A DNA stretch of 42,198 nt from Candidatus Epulonipiscium sp. (GTDB lineage: Bacteria; Bacillota; Clostridia; Lachnospirales; Defluviitaleaceae). This document shows, one piece after another, positions 1 through 8,787 of the stretch (position 1 is its first letter; every line of letters starts with the position of its first letter). The position numbers and the translations under genes were made by a program. Under the pieces are notes generated by a model, which had not been told where the DNA came from, ran no database searches, and was given only the letters and a program-made list of their open reading frames with translations. The stretch lies in assembly GCA_012521395.1 (NCBI GenBank), contig JAAYML010000117.1, forward strand, positions 1 to 42,198, given 5' to 3'.

Positions 1-125
1 CCATGGTTTTGTCTTGTTTTAACCTTAACTCGTTTCTTTAAAAAGTAAAATCATGTCTCTAAAGTGACATTTTCATAGAATAAAATTATACTTTTTTAGG
101 TGACATTTTCACTGACTATTGACAT
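1..125. mobile_element. possible terminal fragment of an IS21-like insertion sequence
   Basis: Read on the minus strand, this segment begins TGTCAATAGTCAG and carries the 12-base motif TGAAAATGTCAC twice, 36 bases apart. Short terminal TG..CA sequence with multiple internal copies of a transposase-binding repeat is the layout of IS21-family ends. No transposase gene is visible; the rest would lie to the left of the window. This is a pattern match only and could be coincidence in AT-rich DNA. Confidence 0.3.
64..111. repeat. 12-bp direct repeat, two copies
   Basis: GTGACATTTTCA occurs at 64-75 and again, identical, at 100-111. The spacing is 36 bp. The repeats lie in the possible insertion-sequence end and not next to a recognisable promoter. 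Confidence 0.75.
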
Positions 126-371
126 TACTTAATTTAATTATTTAAACTGTTAAAGATTGTATTTTATAAAGAAAAGCCATCATTACAAGGGAAACAGCAT
201 TAAAAAGATAAAAAAACTTGGTTATTATATTATATTAAAATGTTATTATAATTATTATTTGTTTTTTTAAAGCAGATTTAATGCAAGGACCAAAGATTAG
301 GAGAGTAAAAATAATTAATTGTTTTAAAATTAAATAAAAGTTTATTTAAAAAGCTGTTTGATATTGTATTT

Positions 372-401
372 TTGACACTTTATTGGTACAATTTCCATAT
401 T
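372..401 (+). promoter_or_regulatory. probable sigma-A promoter of the radical SAM gene cluster
   Basis: TTGACA at 372-377 is a perfect -35 box. CATATT at 396-401 is a four-of-six match to the -10 box with an 18-bp spacer. It lies about 80 bases before the first gene and is the best promoter-like sequence in the leader. The rest of positions 112-481 is AT-rich, and I see no gene or riboswitch there. Confidence 0.45.
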
Positions 402-481
402 AGGAACTTGTCTTTTTTGTCATTTATTGCGTTTAAGAGAAATATTTCAAAAAAGAATTAGTCTGTAGAGAGGATTGTAAA

Positions 482-1564
482 ATGAGAGTTATTGAAGTAA
501 AAAGTAAGAAAGGCCAGAAAAAGTTTTTAGATTTTAGAAAAAAGATATATCAGTCCAATCCGGTTTTTGTAGACAATCATATGTTTATGCTAAAAATGTT
601 GTTTGCCAATAAAACTTGTTTTTCTAATAATAAAAAAATATATGTTGTGAATGTAGAAGATGATGGGAAGGTATTATGTCAAGGTCTTATTATTCATGCG
701 CAGGAATTAGCTGAATATATTCAACTGTGTTTTTTTGAAAGCAAAGCCAATCAGGAAAAGGCAGTAGAACTTTTAGTGGATAAGGCTGTTGAAGTTGGTA
801 AAAGGTATCATTGCAAAAAGTTAGTTGTAGGCTTAAATGGTCATCTAAATTATGGTTTAGGTCTGTTAAATTCCCACTATGATGAAAAGAATTCTTTTTC
901 CGCCAGTGCGAATCCAAAGTATTATAACGACTACTTTAAAAAAATGAACTTTGAAGAAGTGCATTTAAAGACATATAAGATAGATCGTATTGATGACAGG
1001 TTAAAAGTCTATGAAGGGATTATAGACAGACTTAATAAAAAATACAGGTTTGAGTATTTTGATAAGAAGAATTTTGATTATTATTCAAAGATCTATACTG
1101 ACTTAAATAATCAATGTTTTATGAATCACAGGTATTATTATAAACGTGGTTATGAAGAAGATAAAGAAATGCTTAAAGAGTTATTCTTATTTATGAAAAA
1201 TGATTCCTTGATTTTTGTTTTTGATGGAAAAGAGCCTGTAGGATTCACTTTATGGTATCAGGATTACAACGAATTGGTAAAAAAAGGAGACGCTTTTGGT
1301 ACGAAGCATTACTTTAAAAATAAGTTATTTAATAAAAAAATAAAAAAAGCTAAAGTCATGGAAATTGCCCTATTAGAAGATTATAGAAAAATAGGCTTGC
1401 CCTTAGGTTTATTAAATCAAATCAAGTTATGCCTTGACAGATATAAAATTAAAAGTCTAGAAACTTCATGGGTTCTGGAAGAAAATTATGCTTCAAACAG
1501 TGTTTGTAAAGCCATCTGTGATGAAGAATATAAAAGGTATGTGGTTTATGAAAAAGCAATTTAA
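482..1564 (+). CDS. GNAT-fold N-acyltransferase-like protein (YghO-like architecture)
   Basis: This is a 360-residue soluble protein. The middle (about residues 119-165) has a glycine-rich stretch followed by NPKYYNDYF and a GF-like turn, recalling the 'NPPYY..E..GF' region of long YghO-like GNAT proteins. The C-terminal half (about 255-345) reads as a GNAT domain: VGFTLWY, an acyl-CoA loop region RKIGLPLGLL, and ETSWVLEENYASN. The canonical RxxGxG/A loop is not perfect. GAGAGGA precedes the ATG. Its end overlaps the next gene by 17 bases, so the two are probably co-translated. Acyl donor and acceptor are unknown. Its position at the head of a radical SAM operon suggests tailoring of a small molecule, lipid or peptide, which is inference. 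Confidence 0.6.
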   Translation: MRVIEVKSKKGQKKFLDFRKKIYQSNPVFVDNHMFMLKMLFANKTCFSNNKKIYVVNVEDDGKVLCQGLIIHAQELAEYIQLCFFESKANQEKAVELLVDKAVEVGKRYHCKKLVVGLNGHLNYGLGLLNSHYDEKNSFSASANPKYYNDYFKKMNFEEVHLKTYKIDRIDDRLKVYEGIIDRLNKKYRFEYFDKKNFDYYSKIYTDLNNQCFMNHRYYYKRGYEEDKEMLKELFLFMKNDSLIFVFDGKEPVGFTLWYQDYNELVKKGDAFGTKHYFKNKLFNKKIKKAKVMEIALLEDYRKIGLPLGLLNQIKLCLDRYKIKSLETSWVLEENYASNSVCKAICDEEYKRYVVYEKAI

Positions 1565-2528
1565 ACATTTAAAGATTTATCACAGCGATGATTTTAATAA
1601 AATTAAGTTAAATATAAAATTGCCGTATCCCTTTGAGAAAGACTTGCTCCGTTTATTAAAAAAAGAAAATAAATTTGAACAGGAATATTATTATCTTGAG
1701 CAGGGAAAAGATTATGCGTTTTTTGTATTATATAAGAATAAAATGAACATTTTTACCTTTGGAAAATTAAAGTTCAATATGAAACTTAAAGTAATTGGTT
1801 ACCCCTGTTCTTTGAGCAATGCAGGCTATGTGACTAATAATGAAAAAATGATGCTGGATTATATCAAAAGCCTTAAAGGAGCAAAGTTGGTTTTAAATGT
1901 TTCAAATCCCACAGGATCAGAGGGTATCACCGTAGGGCAAACCTTACCGACTTGTGTTTTTTATAATCGTTTTCATTCTGTGACAGAATACTTGACTGCA
2001 TTAAGAAGTTCTTACCGGAGAAGAATTAATAAAGCCATCAAAAACTGCGAAGATTTAGAAATAAAGATTAATGATGAAACGATTGACGTCTATGACTTAT
2101 ATTTAAACACCTACAACAAGTCGGATTATAAATTAGAAAAGTTAGAAAGTAATTTTTTTAAAGTTTTTGATGGTACCAAAATAGTCTTTTTAAAAGACAA
2201 AAAAGCGATTGGCTTTGTTCTTTTAAAAAAAGTAGAAGATAAATTAATCTTTATGTTTTGCGGTATGGATTATCGCTATAACACAGCAGATTTATATTAT
2301 TATATGCTCTATAAAATTATTGAGTATGCCATTGACAGGCAGTGCAAAATCATTGATTTTGGTCAGACCTCAGAAGAAACAAAGATGAAATTGGGGGCAT
2401 TATTAGAAAAAAGATATTTTTATGCCCATCATTCCAATCCCATCATTAATTTTTTAGTGAATATCGGAAAAGACTTCTTAGAATACAAATATGATTTTCC
2501 CCAATACCGGGTATTTAAGGAAGGATAA
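1548..2528 (+). CDS. FemAB/GNAT_6-like acyltransferase
   Basis: A protein of about 326 residues. LRSSYRRRINKAIKN in the middle is typical of FemAB-related and 'BioF2-like' double-GNAT proteins, which transfer acyl or aminoacyl groups. The C-terminal segment has IGFVLLKK, a long beta-strand pair and IIDFGQTSEETKMKLG, matching the end of that fold. I chose ATG 1548 because AAAGG lies 11 bases upstream; an ATG at 1539 and one at 1488 have poorer sites. It overlaps the preceding acyltransferase gene and ends three bases before the first radical SAM gene. No signal peptide or membrane helix is visible, so it should act in the cytosol. Substrate is unknown. Confidence 0.6.
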   Translation: MKKQFKHLKIYHSDDFNKIKLNIKLPYPFEKDLLRLLKKENKFEQEYYYLEQGKDYAFFVLYKNKMNIFTFGKLKFNMKLKVIGYPCSLSNAGYVTNNEKMMLDYIKSLKGAKLVLNVSNPTGSEGITVGQTLPTCVFYNRFHSVTEYLTALRSSYRRRINKAIKNCEDLEIKINDETIDVYDLYLNTYNKSDYKLEKLESNFFKVFDGTKIVFLKDKKAIGFVLLKKVEDKLIFMFCGMDYRYNTADLYYYMLYKIIEYAIDRQCKIIDFGQTSEETKMKLGALLEKRYFYAHHSNPIINFLVNIGKDFLEYKYDFPQYRVFKEG

Positions 2529-2531
2529 AAA

Positions 2532-3872
2532 ATGAGGGTATTATTAGTAAAACCAGAATTTAAAAACGTATTTACAAAATTATCATTAATTACGACAGAG
2601 CCTCTGGAGCTGGAATATATGGCTGCTATCTGTAAAAGAAATCATATAGATGCTCAAATCTGTGACTTGAGTATAAAAGATAAATCCTTAAAATATATGT
2701 TAAATCATTTTAAACCGGATATAGTAGCAATGACGGCCAGTTTTGTACATATCCATTCTATAAAAAAATATGTTGCATGTATTAAAAAATTTAATCCTTC
2801 CATTATGACCATGGTAGGTGGTCCTCATGCAGAAGTGATGCCAGAAGACTTTCAATTTGAGGGGATAGATATTATTTGCTATAGTGGCGGCTTTAAGCCT
2901 TTTGAAGAAATTATAAAAAGCAATAATAAGACAGATTTTAAAAAGATAAAAGGGATTTATTATTATAAGGATGGTGACTGGCATAAAAACGAGAAGGAAA
3001 TTTTTGATATTGAAAGCTTGCCTTTTCCGGACAGGAGTCATTTTTACAAAAATATAAAAAAATATAAATATGTGACCATGAAACCCTGTGCTATTGTAAA
3101 AGGTAGCTACAGTTGTCCTCATAAATGTAACTATTGTTTTTCTACCCTATTAAATGGCGGACGATATCTTTGCAGGGAACCTGAAAATCTGCTTGAAGAA
3201 ATAAAAAGTATTAACTGTGAAAATATTTGGATTGTAGATGACACTTTTTATGTAGACAAAGAAAAATTAGACCGTTTCATTGAACTGGCTAAAAAAGAAA
3301 AGCTCCAAAAAAAGTTTTCATTATATTACCGGGCGGATTTTATTGCCCAGAATCCGGAATACATGAAAAGACTTGCAGAAATTGGTGTAACCATGTGTGC
3401 AGTGGGTTTAGAAGTTATTGATGATGAAATTCTTAATAAATATAATAAAAAGACCAATGTCCATATCATACAGAGAGCCCTGGAGGTTTTAAAAGAAGCG
3501 AAGATCAGCTGTATTGCTTTACTGATGATAGATATTGATGCAGATAAAAGTTATTTTAAGAAGCTCTATAACTTTATCAGACAACATGAATTATATCTTG
3601 CTACCATTTCCGTGCTGACACCTATGCCGGGAACCCAGCAATTTGAAAAATATAAAGACAGAATTATAACCGATGACTATAGGAAATGGGACTTTATTCA
3701 TTTGATTATTGAGCCTGCAAAGATGAGTAAATTAACTTTTTACAAGGAATTTTATAAATTATATGTTAAGCTTGCTCTATTAATTTTGAGAAATAGAATT
3801 TTATCTTTTAAATATATTAAAGCAGCTATTGGGGCCTCTTTTAATTACTGGCTTGAGGTATTAAAAGGATAA
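2532..3872 (+). CDS. cobalamin-binding-domain radical SAM protein, paralogue 1
   Basis: A 446-residue COG1032-type enzyme. The N-terminal Rossmann-like domain (about 1-130) has VAMTASFVHI and VGGPHAEVMPEDF, the usual form of a B12-binding domain in this class. It lacks a DxHxxG motif, so any cobalamin would be bound without the lower histidine ligand. The radical SAM core follows with Cys195, Cys199 and Cys202 in CxxxCxxC, then a strand ending WIVDDTF and the LTPMPGT loop near residue 365. The C-terminal region (KWDFIHLIIEP, then a basic, aromatic helix) is shared with the next two paralogues. Such enzymes methylate unactivated carbons or form rings. Which reaction occurs here cannot be read from sequence. 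The start has a modest AAGGA-like site. Confidence 0.85.
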   Translation: MRVLLVKPEFKNVFTKLSLITTEPLELEYMAAICKRNHIDAQICDLSIKDKSLKYMLNHFKPDIVAMTASFVHIHSIKKYVACIKKFNPSIMTMVGGPHAEVMPEDFQFEGIDIICYSGGFKPFEEIIKSNNKTDFKKIKGIYYYKDGDWHKNEKEIFDIESLPFPDRSHFYKNIKKYKYVTMKPCAIVKGSYSCPHKCNYCFSTLLNGGRYLCREPENLLEEIKSINCENIWIVDDTFYVDKEKLDRFIELAKKEKLQKKFSLYYRADFIAQNPEYMKRLAEIGVTMCAVGLEVIDDEILNKYNKKTNVHIIQRALEVLKEAKISCIALLMIDIDADKSYFKKLYNFIRQHELYLATISVLTPMPGTQQFEKYKDRIITDDYRKWDFIHLIIEPAKMSKLTFYKEFYKLYVKLALLILRNRILSFKYIKAAIGASFNYWLEVLKG

Positions 3873-3882
3873 TGGGGGAAAA

Positions 3883-4512
3883 ATGATGCGATACGAGGTA
3901 TGGGAGAAATTAGCACATAAATATAACAGGCTTTGGGTTCAGAAGTATTCTTTAGGGCCAACCAGAAGGGAAATTTTAAAGATTGCCTTACCTATGCTAG
4001 AAGAAAACCCCAATCTTAAAATATTAGATATTGGTTGTGGGACAGGCCAGTTAATTGGTGAAATAAGCAGTCAATATAAAGAGCTTTATTATCTGGGAAT
4101 TGATGTGGCAAAAAATATGATAGAAATTGCAAAGTCAAATAACAAGGAAAAAAATATAGAATTCAGAGTTTGTCCTGTAGAAAATTTTACGTGTCAGGAA
4201 AAGTATGACCTGATTATTTGCAGCCATTCTTTTCCCTATTTCCCCAATAAAGAAGAAACTCTAAAGAAGATTGCTGCTTTATGCAATCCTCATGGGCAAG
4301 TGATTATTGTCAATTCTTCAACAAATAATCTGAAGGATTTGATTATTAATTTCTTTTTAAAAGCCACAACAAGTAAAGCAAGATACCTTTCCATAAAAGA
4401 AATGAAAAAACTATTTCAAGCAGCCCGGTTGAAAGTTAAGAAAATAAAGATTATAAGGGAAAGGTTTTATATGCCTACCATTGCCTTATTTCATTTAGAG
4501 GTGCAACTATGA
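3883..4512 (+). CDS. class I SAM-dependent methyltransferase
   Basis: A 209-residue protein with a clear motif I, LDIGCGTGQLIGE (about 49-61). An acidic strand end, GIDVAKNMIEIA, follows, then YDLIICSHSFPYFPN as motif IV and an HGQVIIVNSS strand. This is the Methyltransf_11/25 type that transfers a methyl group from SAM to a small molecule or protein. GGGGG precedes two adjacent ATG codons, 3883 and 3886; either could start it. Its stop overlaps the start of the second radical SAM paralogue as ATGA. Lying between two members of the radical SAM triad, it probably modifies the same product, perhaps on O or N where the radical enzymes act on carbon. That division of labour is inference. Confidence 0.85.
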   Translation: MMRYEVWEKLAHKYNRLWVQKYSLGPTRREILKIALPMLEENPNLKILDIGCGTGQLIGEISSQYKELYYLGIDVAKNMIEIAKSNNKEKNIEFRVCPVENFTCQEKYDLIICSHSFPYFPNKEETLKKIAALCNPHGQVIIVNSSTNNLKDLIINFFLKATTSKARYLSIKEMKKLFQAARLKVKKIKIIRERFYMPTIALFHLEVQL

Positions 4513-5873
4513 AAGTATTATTAATAAGACCTAAGCCCCATAAAGAAACGATTGGTCTTCAAAATGTGATGATTTGTGAGCCTTTAGAATTAGAGTATCT
4601 TTCATCAAATATTGAAGCCTTTGGTCATCAGGCAGTTATTGTAGATATGATTTTAGAAAAAAGGAAAGTCACTTACTTTATAAAAAAATACCAGCCGGTT
4701 CTGGTTGGGATGACAGGTTATAATACCCATATCAATGTTATTAAAACATATGCAAAGCAAATAAAAGCCTGTAATCCTGAAATCAAAATTGTCGTAGGCG
4801 GTGTTCATGCAGAAGTTAATCCGGAAGATTTCTTATCAGAGGATATTGATTATATTGTTCGGGCTAATGGTATAAGGACTTTTATTGAAATCTTAAACAA
4901 ATTAGAAAAAAATGAAGATGTTTCTGTAATTGAAGGTATATATCATCAAAAAAATGAAAAGGCAGAAAAAGAAAAGCAGTTTAATTATTTGTTTCCGGAC
5001 AGAGAAAAGGTTAAAAAATATAGGTCCAAGTATTATTATATGTTTCACAGAAATTGTAGTTTGATAAAAAGCTCTTTTGGCTGTCCCTATCAGTGTAAAT
5101 TTTGTTTTTGCAGAAAAGTTACAGATGGACATTACTTTACAAGGGACTTAGAAAATATCATAGAAGAATTAAAGTCCATTAAGGAAAAAGAAATCTATAT
5201 TGTGGATGATGATTTTTTAGTTGACAGGGAAAGAATCTTAAGATTTTGTGATTTGCTGGAAAAAAATAAAATTGAAAAAAGATATTTAATTTATGGCAGG
5301 GCAGATTTTGTTGCCAGTAATGAAGATGTCATAAAAAGATTTAAAGCCCTGGGTTTGCGGGCAGTCATTGTGGGCTTAGAATCCTGCCGTAGCAATGAAC
5401 TTTTAGACTATAATAAAAAAACCCAGGTAGAAACTAATGAAAGAGCCGTTAAAATCCTGCAAAAATATGATGTGGAATGCTATGGAACCCTGATTTTAGG
5501 CCTGGACTGGGAAAAAGAAGACTTTATGGCTCTGGCCAAATGGATTAAAAAATTAGGGTTGGTTTTTGTTAATCTTCAGCCTTTAACGCCCTTAAAGGGA
5601 ACGGAATTATATGAGCAGTATAAAGGGAATTTTATAATAAAAGAAGATGAATATGAAAAATGGGACCTGGCCCATTTAGTTGTAAAACCCAGTCATATAT
5701 CCATAAGGAAATATTATTATTATACCATCTTACTTTATTATAAAATTACCCTTAATCCTAAAAGTGTCTGGTATATGATAAGAAAATACGGTCTGCATGA
5801 TACCATAAAGTTAAGTATAGGCGCCTTTAAGATTAATCTGCAGTATTTTAAAAAATTAATTGGAGGCAAGTGA
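4509..5873 (+). CDS. cobalamin-binding-domain radical SAM protein, paralogue 2
   Basis: A 454-residue paralogue of the enzyme starting at 2532, sharing MKVLLIRPK, VGGVHAEVNPEDF, YIVDDDFLVDRERI and the C-terminal KWDLAHLVVKP block. The radical SAM cluster ligands are Cys192, Cys196 and Cys199, followed by a further cysteine (CKFCFC). The N-terminal cobalamin-type domain again lacks DxHxxG. It starts inside the stop of the methyltransferase gene, so translation is probably coupled. The cytosolic C-terminal tail (about 390-454) is rich in Tyr and Lys and predicted helical, and could bind substrate or membrane. Reaction and substrate are unknown; family knowledge allows methyl transfer to carbon or sulfur, ring contraction or rearrangement. 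Confidence 0.85.
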   Translation: MKVLLIRPKPHKETIGLQNVMICEPLELEYLSSNIEAFGHQAVIVDMILEKRKVTYFIKKYQPVLVGMTGYNTHINVIKTYAKQIKACNPEIKIVVGGVHAEVNPEDFLSEDIDYIVRANGIRTFIEILNKLEKNEDVSVIEGIYHQKNEKAEKEKQFNYLFPDREKVKKYRSKYYYMFHRNCSLIKSSFGCPYQCKFCFCRKVTDGHYFTRDLENIIEELKSIKEKEIYIVDDDFLVDRERILRFCDLLEKNKIEKRYLIYGRADFVASNEDVIKRFKALGLRAVIVGLESCRSNELLDYNKKTQVETNERAVKILQKYDVECYGTLILGLDWEKEDFMALAKWIKKLGLVFVNLQPLTPLKGTELYEQYKGNFIIKEDEYEKWDLAHLVVKPSHISIRKYYYYTILLYYKITLNPKSVWYMIRKYGLHDTIKLSIGAFKINLQYFKKLIGGK

Positions 5874-5880
5874 TGAGGCA

Positions 5881-7263
5881 GTGAAAGTATTATTAATAAG
5901 ACCACATCTTAATAAAACCGTAACCACTATAAAAAAGCTGATGTTTGGGGAACCCCTTGGACTGGAATGTGTTTCAGCTATATTAAAAGAGCAAGGGCAT
6001 GAAGTCCTTTTGGTTGATTTTTTAGCCGAATCCAAAAGAAATCTCAGAAAATACATAAAAAGCTTTAAGCCGGACGTTGTGGGCTTTACTTCTCAATGCA
6101 GTGACATTAGCAATGTGTTATATCTGGCTGAAAAAACGAAAAAAATTAACCATAAGATTACAGTCATTGTAGGCGGGATACAGGTCACCATTACCCCGGA
6201 AGCCTACTTTAGCCGGTATGTAGATTATGTTGTCAAAACAACGACCAGAGAAAATATGAAAGCTCTTATGGAACAAATCGAAAAGGATACGGATGAAGAA
6301 ATAATGGGTGTTTTCAGTAAGAAGCGCCAGTTCCAGTCAACTATTTCCTCTTGTGAAAATGAATATGTAAAGCCCGACAGGGATGCAGCAAAAAAATACA
6401 GGCACAAATACAAATATGCCGGATATCAGCCTTATGCGACCATTCAGACTTCTTATGGCTGCAGGAATCACTGCAGCTTTTGTATCAGAAGAAAGCTTGA
6501 AGGACCTGGTTTAAAGGAAAGACCTATTGAGGACGTTGTAGCAGAAATAGAAGAATTAAAAGAAGACTATGTGATGATATGTGACAGTGACTTTTTGATC
6601 AATGAAAAAAGACTCATCCGCTTTTTAGATTTACTTGAAGAAAGAAAAATTAAAAAGACTTATATTTGTTATGGCAGCGTTAACAGCATTTTAGAAAAAG
6701 AATATCTTTTTAAGCGCTTATCTGAAAATGGTGTAAAGGCAGTTATCGTTGGGCTTGAAAGCTTTACCGATGCCTTTTTAAAAGAATATAACAAGAGTGC
6801 AAACTTAGACGATAACTATAAAGCTGTTCGAATTTTAAAGAAAAACGGCATAGCCACCTGGGGAACCTTTATTTTGCATCCAGACTTTTCAAAAGAAGAC
6901 TTTAAAACTTTTAAGAAATACCTTAAATTTTTAAAACCTGAATTGATTTCTTTTACGCCCTTAGTTCCTCATTTTTTGACACCTCTTTATAAGCAATATA
7001 AAGACAGGCTTATTTATCCAAGAGATGATTATGAAAAATGGAGTTTTGGGGATGTGATTATTTATCCTTCTAAAATGTCACTCAGAAGATATTATTTTGA
7101 AGTCTTAAAACTTGGTATACCAGCTAACTTTAACTGGTGCACTATTAAATATTGTTTTACGACTTTCCCGGTTAAACGAAATATTGGTTTAATGTTTGGC
7201 TTTGACCAAATACTTAAAGTTTACATAAAGAATATCTTTAATCCTAAGAAGTTGCCGGAATAA
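5881..7263 (+). CDS. cobalamin-binding-domain radical SAM protein, paralogue 3
   Basis: A protein of about 460 residues, the third member of the triad. The CxxxCxxC ligands fall at about Cys194, Cys198 and Cys201, the same positions as in the other two. It shares EPLGLE, FTSQCSDIS, VGGIQVTITPE and a C-terminal KWSFGDVIIYP block. It is the most divergent: the usual VDDTF/VDDDF strand is CDSDF, and the VHAE motif is replaced by IQVT. I place the start at GTG 5881 because it aligns with the MKVLLIRP start of the paralogue before it. A TTG at 5860 lies in frame inside the previous gene, beside a GGAGG at 5862-5866. Divergence suggests a different substrate or step, not redundancy. Confidence 0.8.
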   Translation: MKVLLIRPHLNKTVTTIKKLMFGEPLGLECVSAILKEQGHEVLLVDFLAESKRNLRKYIKSFKPDVVGFTSQCSDISNVLYLAEKTKKINHKITVIVGGIQVTITPEAYFSRYVDYVVKTTTRENMKALMEQIEKDTDEEIMGVFSKKRQFQSTISSCENEYVKPDRDAAKKYRHKYKYAGYQPYATIQTSYGCRNHCSFCIRRKLEGPGLKERPIEDVVAEIEELKEDYVMICDSDFLINEKRLIRFLDLLEERKIKKTYICYGSVNSILEKEYLFKRLSENGVKAVIVGLESFTDAFLKEYNKSANLDDNYKAVRILKKNGIATWGTFILHPDFSKEDFKTFKKYLKFLKPELISFTPLVPHFLTPLYKQYKDRLIYPRDDYEKWSFGDVIIYPSKMSLRRYYFEVLKLGIPANFNWCTIKYCFTTFPVKRNIGLMFGFDQILKVYIKNIFNPKKLPE

Positions 7264-7304
7264 GGTTAAAGTAAAAGGATAATAGCTGTTTTAAGGAGAG
7301 CGAA

Positions 7305-8054
7305 ATGGAAAGAGAGATTAGTATTTACGCAGGATTTGATAAAAGCGGGAAAAAAGAACCCTATGATAAAATTACTTTTAAACTTGGAGAAGTCATTTCC
7401 ATTGTTGGCCATACAGGCAGCGGTAAAACTTTGCTAATTTCTGATATCGAACAATTGTCTCAAAGAGACAGTGCTTCCAAAAGAATGATAACCATTGATG
7501 ACAAGGTTCCGGGTTATGAAGAGCGTTTTAATCCTGAAAAGAAAAAGATAGCCATGATTACACAAAATACAAAATGTGTTTCTGACTTACTGGTATGGGA
7601 ATTCCTTAAGATTCATGCAGATTCAAGAAAGATAAAAAACAAAGACCTTATTGGTGAAGTCATTGATCTGGCGAATAAATTTACAGGAGAGTCCATTTCT
7701 GAAAAAGCTAAGGTAACGGAATTATCTGGAGGACAGACTAGAGCTTTATTGTTTGCTGATGCCATTTTAATTGGGGCTTCTCCAATTATTTTAGTAGATG
7801 AGATAGAAAATGCAGGCATCAACAAGACAGAAATCTTAAAACATGTTAAAAAAGAAAATAAACTTGTTATTTTTGCTACTCATGACCCAAGTATTGTCTT
7901 ACAAACCGAGAAAAGAATCCTAATGAAAAACGGCGCCATTGAAAAAATCACTGAGTATAGCAAAAAAGATAAAGAAGTTTTGGCTCTGGTTCTTAAGGCA
8001 GATAAAACCATAAAAGAAATTCAGGATAAACTGCGAAATGGTATAGATTTTTAA
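7305..8054 (+). CDS. soluble ABC-type ATPase
   Basis: A 249-residue single ABC cassette. Walker A is GHTGSGKT, the Q-loop sits at MITQNTK, the signature is ELSGGQTRALL, Walker B is IILVDEIENAG and the switch histidine is in FATHDPS. All catalytic elements are intact. No permease is encoded nearby, so it is unlikely to be an ordinary importer ATPase. Single soluble ABC proteins also drive metallocentre or Fe-S assembly (SufC-like) and enzyme reactivation. AAGGAG lies 8 bases before the ATG. It is followed after 20 bases by another P-loop protein and an Fe-S protein, which suggests an ATP-dependent maturation or reactivation unit attached to the radical SAM enzymes. Confidence 0.8.
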   Translation: MEREISIYAGFDKSGKKEPYDKITFKLGEVISIVGHTGSGKTLLISDIEQLSQRDSASKRMITIDDKVPGYEERFNPEKKKIAMITQNTKCVSDLLVWEFLKIHADSRKIKNKDLIGEVIDLANKFTGESISEKAKVTELSGGQTRALLFADAILIGASPIILVDEIENAGINKTEILKHVKKENKLVIFATHDPSIVLQTEKRILMKNGAIEKITEYSKKDKEVLALVLKADKTIKEIQDKLRNGIDF

Positions 8055-8074
8055 ATAATACAGGGGATGAGATT

Positions 8075-8785
8075 ATGAAATTGCTATTAGTCGGGGGACC
8101 ACCATCTACGGGAAAAACCACCGTCATCCAGAGAATTATTGAAAAAAGACAGGGAAAATATAAGATGGCCTATTTAAAAATGGATGTGGTCTATGCCCAT
8201 GAGGAAGAGCTGATTAAAGAAAAGTACAATATTCATGCAAGAACCGTCTATGCAGGAGATTTATGTCCGGACCATGCAGTAGTGATGATACTTACGGATG
8301 CCATTAGATGGGCTGAAGATTTAAAGGCAGACTTACTCATAATAGAAAGTGCAGGTTTATGTTTAAGATGTTCCCCTTATTTAAATCAGGGTTTAGGTTT
8401 AGTGGTTTTAAGCATGCTTTCAGGGATCCATTCTGTTGATAAAATGAAACAGCTTATTTGCTTTGCTGATGTTGCGGTTTTAACCATGAATGATTTGGTC
8501 TGTCAGGCAGAACGGGAAGTTTACATTAAGAAGTTAAAGAATTCCTTTAATGACTTAAAAGTAATAGAAACCAATGCCCTTCAGGGAATTGCCATAGAAT
8601 ATTTATGTAATTTAATTGATGAGTCTGAAGAGATTCATTTAGGCAACTTAGAGTTAAAGGGTAATCCACCTTTAGGGACTTGTACCATTTGTATAGGCAG
8701 CAAAAAAATTGGCTGGAAAAATCATTATGGCGTAGTAAGACAAATCGACAGCAATGCAGCGGATTACATGTATCGGGGGGATTAA
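8075..8785 (+). CDS. HypB/CobW/UreG-like P-loop NTPase with cysteine motifs
   Basis: A 236-residue protein starting with a P-loop, GGPPSTGKTTVI. A Walker B-like strand, DLLIIESAG, is immediately followed by LCLRCSPY, the place where HypB- and UreG-type metallochaperones have their switch region. A second pair, GTCTICIGSKKIGW (about residues 204-217), is CxxC. The cysteines could ligate a metal or an Fe-S cluster. The guanine-specific NKxD motif is not obvious; MNDLV or ETNAL are weak candidates. Family members insert nickel or cobalt or act as G-protein chaperones. A chaperone role for a corrinoid or metal enzyme fits the neighbours but is inference. The following gene starts 2 bases after the stop. 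Confidence 0.7.
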   Translation: MKLLLVGGPPSTGKTTVIQRIIEKRQGKYKMAYLKMDVVYAHEEELIKEKYNIHARTVYAGDLCPDHAVVMILTDAIRWAEDLKADLLIIESAGLCLRCSPYLNQGLGLVVLSMLSGIHSVDKMKQLICFADVAVLTMNDLVCQAEREVYIKKLKNSFNDLKVIETNALQGIAIEYLCNLIDESEEIHLGNLELKGNPPLGTCTICIGSKKIGWKNHYGVVRQIDSNAADYMYRGD

Positions 8786-8787
8786 AT

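Noticed and set aside
8680-8787. Longer start of the Fe-S protein
   Set aside because: This segment is the end of the preceding NTPase in another frame; TTG 8788 has the proper ribosome site.
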